NCBI GenBank assembly: GCA_016284635.1
Contig: JAEEPF010000005.1
Location: forward strand, 1 to 47,940
Direction: 5' to 3'
From: Prevotella sp.
GTDB lineage: Bacteria; Bacteroidota; Bacteroidia; Bacteroidales; Bacteroidaceae
Length of the DNA: 47,940 nucleotides
In this document: in pieces, positions 17,701-25,434 of the stretch
Layout: each line of letters opens with the position of its first letter
How positions within the stretch are numbered: position 1 is the stretch's first letter
Notes under the pieces: generated by a model
Told to the model about the DNA's origin: nothing
Seen by the model: the letters and a program-made list of their open reading frames with translations, nothing else
The model's database searches: none
Made by a program: the position numbers and the translations under genes

Positions 17701-20700
17701 ACGGCTTCATCGCCTGCAAGTTCATTATCATCTTCATCTTTATATTTACCCATGCCGCCACCATAGACATTGCCATATTGGGCTCCGCCCTTACCTTCAG
17801 AACCAACGGTACCGCTATTGAATTCCACAAATGTACTACCTTCTACTGTCGATTCCTCACCACCGCCATAAACACTTTCATCAACTGTAGTGTTCGTTAT
17901 GGTCAAATTGACTGTACCAACCTGTCCGAGTGTTGTCAAGTCTTCATCGGTATAAACGAAGTTTCCTGCCGAGGTGCTTTCCATACCTGGGTCACCGTTA
18001 GCTGGCATAGAATCAACATGCTTCCACTCGTAATCATCAGTTCCAGCAATCTCACCCTCCTCGAACATGCCGATATTGATATTCTTACTCGGTACCTTGC
18101 CAGTAACGAAAGCCGGAGTATTTCGTACGGCAATCTTGGGCAGAGTGGCAGAATATCCTCCACCAAACACATTGCCCTTCACCGTACAGCGGTCAAGCGT
18201 GGAAGTGGCAGTACCGTTTACCTTACCAAGGCTACCACCACCATAGAAGTTTTCATTGATTGTACAGTTTGTAAGGCTCGAAGTAACATTGTTCGTTCTT
18301 GCCAGTGAGAAAGAAACAAACTGCACATAGAAACGGGCACCTGTCACACCTGATGACCAAATGAAAAATTCGTAATCAAAGTCAGTTGCTACGCCCTTAC
18401 CCTTTTTACCATAAGCAGGCTTGGTGTCATAAGCATTAGTTGAAGAGCCATCGAAATATTTACCACGATCTGTTGTATAAAGACCTTGGTAAGAGTTTGG
18501 AACACCATTTTCCACATCTCTATATTTCACTCTATTGTATGAATTACCACCATAACCAGCACCAAAGAAAGTACCAAACTCACAGTCTGTGGCATTTGTT
18601 GTAACAGTCTTATCAACCGACATATCACCGAACTTCGGACCACCGCAATATTGCCCAACGTGACTACGAGTCATATCAACTCTGATATCGCCAGTTATCG
18701 GATTGTTGGCATTAACACCACCACCATAGAAATTGGTGATGTCTGCCCAGTCTATCTGCCAGCGCACATCACCTTGGATTGCTTCCAATGAGGCACCAGC
18801 CATATCACCGAAACGACCTCCGCTGACGTAGCACTCGGCTTTGTCTGATTGCATATTTTCAATATTGGGTTGATACGTACCCGACAGGTAGAACTCATCA
18901 TAATCACCACCCGTTACAGAAATGGGGACATGAGGTGTAAAATATTTACCATCACTGTGGGTGCCATTACCGAATTTCGCAAACCAAGCATTACCACCAA
19001 TATGTATATATTTCGTTTTTGGAGTCGTATAATCAAGTGTTCCCATTTGCGTGGAGACAAACTGCTCATACGTACCACCAAGAAGAATCAATGGAGCTTC
19101 GGATTTCACGACTGCGTTTTTAGCACCATTACTATTGTCATATTCAAACTGAGAGAAATTCACCACGCAAGTATTCGTAATCTCGAACCACCCCTTCAAA
19201 TTGAATATTGATACATTGCGAAACCGATCATTACTACCTGTCAACTTAGGAAGTTGAGCCTCTGCTATACCCATAACATTAAGGAAGTCAAAGCGGATAG
19301 GTGAAATCGGTTTTCTGTTGTCATGGCTGCAAATGTAACTATAGTCAGGTTCGTTGTCATGATTCATGTCAATGGACATGACTGTATATGGAATATCATT
19401 TTTCGTAGGATCAGCGTATTGATGCAGATTACCCACCAGCACCACAGCCTGGTCATACACCCTCTTGTTTTCATTGTCAAAATCTGCAATTGCATTGGCT
19501 ATGGATGTATAGACTTTCTGATTGTTATTATCACCATAAATATCTATATCCGAATTGTTGCTGTATTGTGATCCAAACGGAGTGAAATCCTTTTTATTAT
19601 AATCTTTATCATATACAACATCGTAAGTTCCGTCTGAAACGTAGTTGGCTATAGCCCAGTAAGGCTCTATAGTAATGGCTGTCACACCCTCTGGAACATC
19701 CCAGTAAGCACCTTGTGAGAACACACGCTTATTAATTTCATACTTATCTTTTTTTGTACAGTGACGGTCAGCAAAGTTATAGCCACCCCAGCTATCACTT
19801 TCTGTATATGTACCATCATTGCCACCAGTGATGCTTGTAATCTTCCAACCCGTTACTACACGGTTTCCCGTGTAGTTACCCGTTCCTATATCATTATAAT
19901 AAGGCAGCTGCACCTTGTCATAGTTGTAGTTGAATCGGTCGAAGTCCTTGTCGGTACGTTGTAGCGTAAGGCCGGTGGTTGTTATCCTAGCGCCTGTGGG
20001 CCACGTCTGGCCGCCATCACTTTTAGATGTTGCAATAGTTACCGAAAGTGTTCTACCTAATTTCCCACCATGATTGCGTCCTACTGTTGTGCTATCGGGA
20101 GCATTTTTTGCATCATAATTGATAATAGAAGGATAATACCTTTGTGCTTTCAGTATAGGATATGGATACGGACTACGACCTGTAATACTTCTGTCAGCTG
20201 TCTCCAACACCCATTTCGCCATGTCATCAGGGTTAACGGTAATGGTGGTGGATGGGTCGGAGGTAATGACAGAGGCATATTTAGCCGCTAACTTCTTATT
20301 ACTGTTCAGCAACAGACGATAGCGCTCAAAGCGAGTGATAAACTTCTCTTCCATCGCCAGTGCTCTGTTATATTTAGTAATCTTCTTCTCTTTACTGTAA
20401 CGGGATCTGTAACGATAGTAGTTATAATTGTTCATGCCATCGGCACTATTGTTTATTTCCGTACCTCCATAAATGGGTGCAATCGTATTCCCGTCAACAA
20501 TGTCACCATAGAACATACAGTTCATCACCATAGTCGTCAGGCTTGACTGTGTAGATGTCACTTTGTTGTAGCCCACGATACCTCCCTTGTCTTCCCCATT
20601 AGTGATATTGGCATAGCTGAAGCAATTGATAACGCGGGCCTCACCGTCAAGTAGCCCCACCAATCCACCAACCTTCTTACTGCCACCTACGCTGCCGCTG

Positions 20701-23072
20701 AGTATTCCACAGTTGTAGATACGGGTAGTGCCTTTTGCCTCGTTGCAGATGGCACCGACATTGGTACCACTACTGATATCGACATTATCAAGTATGACAT
20801 TCTTTACCACACCTCCATTGACGCTGTTGAACAAGGCATGTCCAAGACTACTAATGGTGTAGCCGTCTCCGTCAAAAGTACCAGTGAATTCTGTGGCAAT
20901 AGCATCTGTGCCGCTGGCAGAGACATCAGAACCCAACTTATAACAGGCAGAAGCAGTAGATCCGTTGTTGACATTCGTTACAAAGTTGGAAAAGTCTGCG
21001 GAACTATAAATAAGGTACGGGTCTTCAGGAGATCCGGAACCAGTCTTAAGTTTCATGGAAGAAGTCTCTGACTGCGTATAGTCGTTGTGTCTGGCCACTA
21101 CCGTTACAGTCATTGGCAGTTGATCTATAGTGAAGGAAACGGGTCCATTGTATGGGGTTGCCGGAGTACTTTCGTCTAATGAATAATAGAAAGTCGCATC
21201 TGTTGGCATGCTGCATGAAAGGGTAAATGTCATGCCTACTCTTGTAATGACAGGTGTCGCACATTGCAGAGTCACCGAGCCACTGCCAACCTCCGAAGGA
21301 AGCATGTTCTCCTTGAATGCGATAGCCATGATGGTAACATTGCTAACGTTTTCTGTCAAGGGAATTGTGTACGGAGTACTATCTGTAGTAGGAGTGCTTC
21401 CATCAGTGGTGTAGTAAATTGTGGCACCTGGCGTAGCCGTTGTTATTGAAATGGCGTTACTACCATTATTCTGGATAGTAGGAGTAGCCACTTGGCTAAT
21501 CTCCAGCTTACCAACTTCGGAATTTGCTAAAGTAGTATGTGTCGCTATAGCCTTGATGGTAATGGGAGGGGTAACAGAAAACGGCTGATCGTCATACTCT
21601 GTCGCCTCAGCAGTGGGAGTGTCACCATTGGTAGTGTAATAGATGGTTGCATCCTCTGTAGCACAGGTGATAGATACCATCGAGGTGGTGTAGTCAAAAC
21701 TAATAACAGGTGTAGCACATGAGGCGGGTTGGAGAGCCTTAGGACCCGCCACCGGAGTGACTAAAGTTCCGAAGACACCTACAGCCTGTACATTCCAATT
21801 GTCTGTGATGTTAATATAACTGCCGCTGATAGCCGAGGTTCCGGTGCTGGCATTGGGTGTGGTAGTTCCATCAGTGGTATAGCGGATAGTGGAGAAAGCC
21901 GCCGCCGGCGAGGTGATGGTAAAGGTGTTGTTCGCAACATCCACATCGCTGATTTCAGGTGTCAATTCTGCTGCAGAGGATGCATCTTCAAAATGCCAGA
22001 TAGAGTTGGTACCTTTATTATTATAAACACCAACTAATCCTTGATGATATAAGGAGGAAGAGGTTCCATAGTAATTATTGGAATTTTGTCCCGCAGGATT
22101 CCAGTACCAGCCTGTACGATTTTTAGGACGAATATTGTAACCATTCCCCGATTCTGTAATTTCAAACTTGAAGTTGTCGTTTGTTAATGGATTATAGTCC
22201 CCATTATCAATGGTCTGTAGGTGCATTGTCTTTCTCTTACCATTTTTCGTTTCATCGTTATCATTGTTTTTGTTTGGGTCATTTGGCAAAGGCACCTCAT
22301 ATATAACATATTTTCCTGTAAGCGCATGGATAATAAAGTAATAGTCACCACTTTTCGTAACTATCCAAATGGAGTTAAGGTCCTTGTTTGTTTGGGCCGT
22401 GGCCAAGAATGGTTTCTCAGGGTCGCCGTTGGTGGAACTATGATTTGGAGAATAATAGGCATCAATGGCGCTTCCTTGTTGAGGATTCGCCGCTGGAACA
22501 AGATAATACTTTGCGTCATCTGATGCTTCACTCCAAACTTTTCCTGGATGGTTGGTTGAACTATTATCATTAGCAATATACCATATTCCTGAAGGGGGTG
22601 TGGTTGATTTTGCGTCATCCCGTTTCTGCGGCAAGAACTCGGCCTTCTTCACCCAAAGGTTAAGCTTGGAGTCGATGGTGGTGGTATAGGTGCGCTTCGA
22701 GGCTTCGTCTTTGAAGTCTTCGCTTTTCAGCGTGAGCGTTGTGGAGACCTCTAAGCCACGGGTTGAACTGATGTCGGTGGGAATGACGGCATAGACTTCA
22801 AGGCCATTCTCTGCCAGCTTGTAGTTCTTGTCGGGGGTTACAGCGAAGGTCACCTTCGTCGTACCGTCTTTCTGGTCTTCCTGAGAAATAATGACAGTAC
22901 CGCCCGTAAGTTCTTTTTGAGCAAGGGTAATCGTGCCGCCCTTATCAGGCTGCAGTTCTGTACCCTTTTCTCCGAATAACACTTTTACTTCTGCCTTAGC
23001 GCCCATGCTGACCATGATCAGCATCATCACAGTGAACAGCCTTGTCAGTGTTGTCTTCATATCTTGAATCAT
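14757..23072 (-). CDS. Giant exported surface protein (2771 residues) with YGGG repeats
   Basis: The signal peptide is MKTTLTRLFTVMMLIMVSMG (from Met5; ATG 23060 could be the true start). Order: an N-terminal domain shared with the 489-residue protein at 25435-26904 (TGGTV...VTP..NY); a domain resembling a ricin-type trefoil (about 155-370); about four chitobiase C-terminal-like repeats (about 370-680; e.g. ATIYYTTDGSTPTTDSTPY); a GLUG-type stretch (about 700-840; FTGTFDGDGYTISSLG, VGGLVGLLDGEARVINCFSY); then from about 1450 to the end some 27 units of VYGGGN/VFGGGN type, each with a TxVxIxGG-like strand. The last part looks like a beta-solenoid. It ends ATTTTNSGSSTTNP with no recognisable T9SS sorting domain. 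It is flanked by two AAA/nuclease genes. Surface adhesin is an inference. Confidence 0.85.
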   Translation of the reverse strand: MIQDMKTTLTRLFTVMMLIMVSMGAKAEVKVLFGEKGTELQPDKGGTITLAQKELTGGTVIISQEDQKDGTTKVTFAVTPDKNYKLAENGLEVYAVIPTDISSTRGLEVSTTLTLKSEDFKDEASKRTYTTTIDSKLNLWVKKAEFLPQKRDDAKSTTPPSGIWYIANDNSSTNHPGKVWSEASDDAKYYLVPAANPQQGSAIDAYYSPNHSSTNGDPEKPFLATAQTNKDLNSIWIVTKSGDYYFIIHALTGKYVIYEVPLPNDPNKNNDNDETKNGKRKTMHLQTIDNGDYNPLTNDNFKFEITESGNGYNIRPKNRTGWYWNPAGQNSNNYYGTSSSLYHQGLVGVYNNKGTNSIWHFEDASSAAELTPEISDVDVANNTFTITSPAAAFSTIRYTTDGTTTPNASTGTSAISGSYINITDNWNVQAVGVFGTLVTPVAGPKALQPASCATPVISFDYTTSMVSITCATEDATIYYTTNGDTPTAEATEYDDQPFSVTPPITIKAIATHTTLANSEVGKLEISQVATPTIQNNGSNAISITTATPGATIYYTTDGSTPTTDSTPYTIPLTENVSNVTIMAIAFKENMLPSEVGSGSVTLQCATPVITRVGMTFTLSCSMPTDATFYYSLDESTPATPYNGPVSFTIDQLPMTVTVVARHNDYTQSETSSMKLKTGSGSPEDPYLIYSSADFSNFVTNVNNGSTASACYKLGSDVSASGTDAIATEFTGTFDGDGYTISSLGHALFNSVNGGVVKNVILDNVDISSGTNVGAICNEAKGTTRIYNCGILSGSVGGSKKVGGLVGLLDGEARVINCFSYANITNGEDKGGIVGYNKVTSTQSSLTTMVMNCMFYGDIVDGNTIAPIYGGTEINNSADGMNNYNYYRYRSRYSKEKKITKYNRALAMEEKFITRFERYRLLLNSNKKLAAKYASVITSDPSTTITVNPDDMAKWVLETADRSITGRSPYPYPILKAQRYYPSIINYDAKNAPDSTTVGRNHGGKLGRTLSVTIATSKSDGGQTWPTGARITTTGLTLQRTDKDFDRFNYNYDKVQLPYYNDIGTGNYTGNRVVTGWKITSITGGNDGTYTESDSWGGYNFADRHCTKKDKYEINKRVFSQGAYWDVPEGVTAITIEPYWAIANYVSDGTYDVVYDKDYNKKDFTPFGSQYSNNSDIDIYGDNNNQKVYTSIANAIADFDNENKRVYDQAVVLVGNLHQYADPTKNDIPYTVMSIDMNHDNEPDYSYICSHDNRKPISPIRFDFLNVMGIAEAQLPKLTGSNDRFRNVSIFNLKGWFEITNTCVVNFSQFEYDNSNGAKNAVVKSEAPLILLGGTYEQFVSTQMGTLDYTTPKTKYIHIGGNAWFAKFGNGTHSDGKYFTPHVPISVTGGDYDEFYLSGTYQPNIENMQSDKAECYVSGGRFGDMAGASLEAIQGDVRWQIDWADITNFYGGGVNANNPITGDIRVDMTRSHVGQYCGGPKFGDMSVDKTVTTNATDCEFGTFFGAGYGGNSYNRVKYRDVENGVPNSYQGLYTTDRGKYFDGSSTNAYDTKPAYGKKGKGVATDFDYEFFIWSSGVTGARFYVQFVSFSLARTNNVTSSLTNCTINENFYGGGSLGKVNGTATSTLDRCTVKGNVFGGGYSATLPKIAVRNTPAFVTGKVPSKNINIGMFEEGEIAGTDDYEWKHVDSMPANGDPGMESTSAGNFVYTDEDLTTLGQVGTVNLTITNTTVDESVYGGGEESTVEGSTFVEFNSGTVGSEGKGGAQYGNVYGGGMGKYKDEDDNELAGDEAVKLGLVKGNTNVTIKGGSILHNVYGGGAFGSVGTYNYDGSGNITGHTDNTGKAEITITGGTIGTTGKDNGMIFGSSRGDVDEPGSIQDRLAWVHDTHVIIGTSGSGTVTTTPLIMGSVYGSGENGHTYQDAIVDVYSGTIGITSGVEVEDDNGNKYQGAAYPNRGNVYGGGCGTDTYNVTVTEGEGESAVTKTIKKFNPLAGIVQGTTTVNIDGGLVVRNVYGAGAMGSVGTASVATSGKTTVTVSGGRIGYDGNSNNDGNIFGAARGDLAATGDNLAQVRETEVNINYATTPTADNEDKNVQLIAGSVFGGGEAGKVKGSVAVNMTGGLVLKDVYGGGALADTQTSNWNPTGGTNNTGDWAEGKTSASTTTTIRLTGGTILGEAYGGGLGEAGKPAYVYGNVLLDLNGTTSSGEEGTPIANDARGCAVGEVFGCNNAAGTPMGQVMVHIYATQNKTKSQIANTAGETPVTDAKVKGSYDVKAVYGGGNLAAYEPAGGKNTTNSTNVIIDGCGLTSIQQVYGGGNAASTPATNVTVNGTFEIEEVFGGGNGKDDLPNGDPNPGANVGFRAYDVDATNAQTPEDRASNYGYGTGKASVNIFGGTIHRVFGGSNTKGNVRQTAVTMLEEVGGCDFCVDEAYGGGKSAPMDAEAKLLMACIPGLNAAYGGAEAADIQGNVTLTITNGRFERVFGGNNLSGTIRGAITVNVEEVGCKPIIIGELYGGGNQAGYSVYGYKEVTEGTNKVWKPRLPEDGLESGLSSVFNAPVVNVKSFTSIGAVYGGGYGETAVMVGDPTVNISVVEGAWKDYVGESSRYSETGYEYNATGYKGETLPISDGTTTHDVELPSHAKGKIGAIGKVFGGGNAASVKGNTNVNIGTLAKVSVKGYEEKSVSVGASVEGLYTRSGEGTAASPYRYIAAAGTAVAETTYYEEKNIEKDVIGADIRGNVYGGGNNAEVTGNTNVFIGRDATTTTNSGSSTTNP

Positions 23073-23094
23073 AACCTTGTTTTCTTATCTATTC

Positions 23095-24669
23095 TTACTT
23101 TGTTATCTTTGTAATCCGGCACTGGTGTGTCTTATCTTTCTTGTCATAGTTAATGCCTACGAGGAGCAGCTCGCCGCAATAATCAGCCACCTTCGCAGGA
23201 TACTGCTTCTTGAGAATCTGACTGATTGCCGTATCGGCATCCTGATTGTATTTCAGTTCCACCACAATAGCAGGCGAATCAACATTTTTGCGAGGTATCA
23301 TCACCAAGTCGGCAAAACCCTTTCCTGTGGCCAACTCGCGATGGATGACAAAGTCGTTATGAGCGTAATAGTATGCCAGGCTCAGCACGCAGGCCAACGA
23401 GTTCTCATCGTTATAGCTGAGGATGCTGGTATGCTCGTCGTGAGCGGCATCCACGCCAAGAGCCACAGCTTCCTCGTCACTACGAAGTGTTGCCTCAAGC
23501 AGCTGCTCAGACTGCTCTATCGCTTTGATTACATTAGTCCATCCCGATTCCTCTACGGCATTGGTCAACTCTCCCCTGACTTCACGATTAGGAACATAGC
23601 ACTCCATCTTCCTGCGGTCATACGACAGATAGCCTAAGTGGATGAGCACGGTCAAGACGTCATCTTTCGACTCAATGAGCGACATATCGTTTTGGAACTT
23701 GGTGGTATTCACTTTCACTCTCCCTCCTCCCAACATCAGGATGACAGCATCCTTCAATCCGTCGAAGTTCATGCGGATATAATGGGTCACGGCATCGTAG
23801 GCTCCAGTCTTGCCCCAGTAACTCTCGCACCAATTACTGTCAATGGCTTGAATGACCGAATTGGGGTTGAACATAGAGAGTTGGTCGCCTATCTGGTAAC
23901 CGTCGTACCATTTCTCCAGTTCATCAAAGTCCATGCCGCCCTTCTCGGCTAAAGCTCTCACCTCTTCTTTCGTGAATCCGAAAAACTGAGCCATCTTGCG
24001 TGGTGTCACCATCGAGTATTCAATGAAGTTGTTCATTGCCGACTCTGTCTTATACTTCTTGATAGGCAGAATACCTGTCATATATGCACAGGCAAACACT
24101 CGCATGGCATCCTGACTCTTAAACATACGGCGCAACCAACTGACGTAGGCATCCATCGCTTTCGTGCCAGGGGCAAACTCACGGCAGATGGCATCCCACT
24201 CATCGATGATGAATACGAAATGCTCCTCTTTGGCTATACTGACACGCAACAGATAATCCATCAGCCTATCACCTTGAGCTACTGTCACATCAGGGTACGC
24301 CTTGCTTATATCTGACAGAAGGGCATCGTCAATGATATTTACAATATCATCACCCTTGTACTGTGAAACAAAATTCGTCATGTCGAGATAGATGGCGGCA
24401 TATTTGTTCAGGTGTTTTTCAAATGAGGGATCATGGGCAATCTTCAGATCAGCGAATAAGCTGCGGGAATCACAAGAGTGGTCATAGTAGGCATACAGCA
24501 TCTTAGCTGCCATCGACTTACCGAAGCGTCGACAACGGGTCACGCAGCTAAAACAGCTCTCCGTAAAAAGAGTGCTATTCACCACTGTTATCAGCCCAGA
24601 CTTGTCAACGTACTCACTATTCCTCGCACGTTGGAATCCTGCATTACCTACATTGATATATGTCCCCAT
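23095..24669 (-). CDS. AAA-ATPase-like protein with PD-(D/E)XK domain (PF09820/PF08011 type)
   Basis: 524 residues. It opens with the block typical of this family (NVGNAGFQRARNSEYVDKSG, LITVVN), then Walker A-like CVTRCRRFGKSMAAKML, Walker B FVFIIDEWDAICREF, the YMTGILPIKKYKTESAMNNF block and EKWYDGYQIGDQLSMFNPNS. The C-terminal nuclease-like part has GFADLVMIPRKN and AIVVELKYNQDADTAISQIL. These proteins are numerous in gut Bacteroidales; biological role is unknown. It has its own strong promoter upstream and is followed 22 bp later by the giant gene, so it probably heads a three-gene transcript. Confidence 0.9.
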   Translation of the reverse strand: MGTYINVGNAGFQRARNSEYVDKSGLITVVNSTLFTESCFSCVTRCRRFGKSMAAKMLYAYYDHSCDSRSLFADLKIAHDPSFEKHLNKYAAIYLDMTNFVSQYKGDDIVNIIDDALLSDISKAYPDVTVAQGDRLMDYLLRVSIAKEEHFVFIIDEWDAICREFAPGTKAMDAYVSWLRRMFKSQDAMRVFACAYMTGILPIKKYKTESAMNNFIEYSMVTPRKMAQFFGFTKEEVRALAEKGGMDFDELEKWYDGYQIGDQLSMFNPNSVIQAIDSNWCESYWGKTGAYDAVTHYIRMNFDGLKDAVILMLGGGRVKVNTTKFQNDMSLIESKDDVLTVLIHLGYLSYDRRKMECYVPNREVRGELTNAVEESGWTNVIKAIEQSEQLLEATLRSDEEAVALGVDAAHDEHTSILSYNDENSLACVLSLAYYYAHNDFVIHRELATGKGFADLVMIPRKNVDSPAIVVELKYNQDADTAISQILKKQYPAKVADYCGELLLVGINYDKKDKTHQCRITKITK

Positions 24670-24718
24670 GACGGTTATTTCAACAAAAATCTTGCGTTCA
24701 TATTATATAATACGAATG

Positions 24719-24750
24719 CAAAATTAAGGATTTTTGGGGAGATAAGCAAG
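24719..24750 (-). promoter_or_regulatory. Promoter of the AAA-ATPase / giant protein transcript
   Basis: On the minus strand CTTG (24750-24747) precedes TAATTTTG (24726-24719) with a 20-bp spacer, matching TTG / TAnnTTTG of the Bacteroidetes primary sigma factor. The start codon is at 24669, leaving a leader of about 45 bases. The rest of 24751-24944 is non-coding with one small dyad. Confidence 0.72.
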
Positions 24751-24885
24751 GGTATGGGGTAAAAATTTGTTAAATTAAGGGTTTTGACGATAAAAAGAAC
24801 AACGGTTTACGGTAAAATGAGTAAAAATGAAGCATAATGACACAATATGAGGAGTGGGATTCCAAAGGAATACACCTGGCGATTC

Positions 24886-24906
24886 ATTTAGGCCAAAAGC
24901 CTAAAT
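24886..24906. repeat. Small dyad
   Basis: atttaggc, loop ccaaa/caaaa, gcctaaat: a perfect 8-bp stem. It lies between the promoter at 24719 and the inverted-repeat element starting near 24945. It could be a terminator-like hairpin or an operator; no T-tract is present. Confidence 0.5.
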
Positions 24907-25088
24907 AGGCCAATATAATATTGCGCTATATAAAGTAAACAATTGAAAAATAGCACTATTAGTACTACTTTACAATATATCTATTTGATAATCAAATATT
25001 TATTGGTAGTACTATTGAAAAATATTGTACTACTATAGTACTACCATAGTACTACCGGAAAACGAGAGTCATTTTACGGTGTTTTCTA

Positions 25089-25154
25089 TTTTGGCTATAG
25101 CCGTAAAGCCTTTTGGCTATAGCCGCAATGTCTTTTGGCTACAGCCGTAAAGTT
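25089..25154 (+). repeat. Three 22-bp tandem units with ggctatagcc palindromes
   Basis: Units begin at 25089, 25111 and 25133, each starting ttttggctatagccg (third: ttttggctacagccg). ggctatagcc is a perfect 10-bp palindrome in the first two. A spacing of 22 bp places the palindromes on nearly the same DNA face, as in protein-binding iterons. Confidence 0.88.
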
Positions 25155-25253
25155 GTAAAGAGGGCATATACTCCCTGTTTACACGGCAGTTCAACCCGCT
25201 TTAAAGCCTTAACAACCCCATTAAACCTTATCAGAGCGAACGATAACCTATAG
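25128..25253 (+). CDS. Possible 41-residue small ORF inside the inverted-repeat element
   Basis: ATG in the second 22-bp unit opens a 41-codon frame (MSFGYSRKVVKRAYTPCLHG...) that stops with TAG. It is basic and has no recognised domain. No ribosome-binding site is evident. It may be chance; conservation of the frame between element copies would be needed to believe it. Confidence 0.2.
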   Translation: MSFGYSRKVVKRAYTPCLHGSSTRFKALTTPLNLIRANDNL

Positions 25254-25338
25254 GACTACGACAACACAACGACAAGACCCATATTTGTACGATTATTGGT
25301 TCATAGTAGTACAATAAAGAGCCTATAGTAGTACAATA

Positions 25339-25366
25339 GTAGGTCGATTTTAAACAATCGACCTAC
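25339..25366. repeat. Hairpin in the right half of the element
   Basis: gtaggtcgatt and aatcgacctac form a perfect 11-bp stem with a ttaaac loop. It interrupts the right inverted repeat relative to the left one, as if inserted there. Confidence 0.75.
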
Positions 25367-25396
25367 CACTATTCATTTGAAAATCAACAATTTAGT

Positions 25397-25429
25397 CGCG
25401 AAAGTAGTACCAATAGTACTATTTTCGCG
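25397..25429 (-). terminator. Possible terminator hairpin of the fimbrial/giant transcript
   Basis: cgcgaaagtagtac pairs, with one mismatch, with gtactattttcgcg, starting 6 bases after the stop of the 489-residue gene. It also forms the right tip of the inverted-repeat element. There is no strong T-run after it, so the terminator role is tentative. Confidence 0.4.
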
Positions 25430-25434
25430 CTGTT

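Larger units (their letters stand above)
24945..25429. mobile_element. About 485-bp non-autonomous element with long imperfect terminal inverted repeats
   Basis: The left end reads aaaatagcactattagtac then tacttt; the right end in reverse complement reads aaaatagtactattggtac then tacttt. The similarity extends with gaps for roughly 90-110 bp, including an exact attgtactactata match (25024-25037 against 25324-25337). GTACTAC boxes cluster at the left and GTAGTAC boxes at the right. Between them lie three 22-bp tandem units. No transposase is coded. This resembles a MITE or a large structured repeat; mobility is inferred from structure only. Confidence 0.6.

Noticed and set aside
25089..25154. 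CRISPR array
   Set aside because: Only three units, no spacers between them and no cas genes in the window.
24670..25434. Degraded transposase or insertion sequence
   Set aside because: No frame with transposase motifs was seen on either strand; the inverted repeats alone support only a non-autonomous element.
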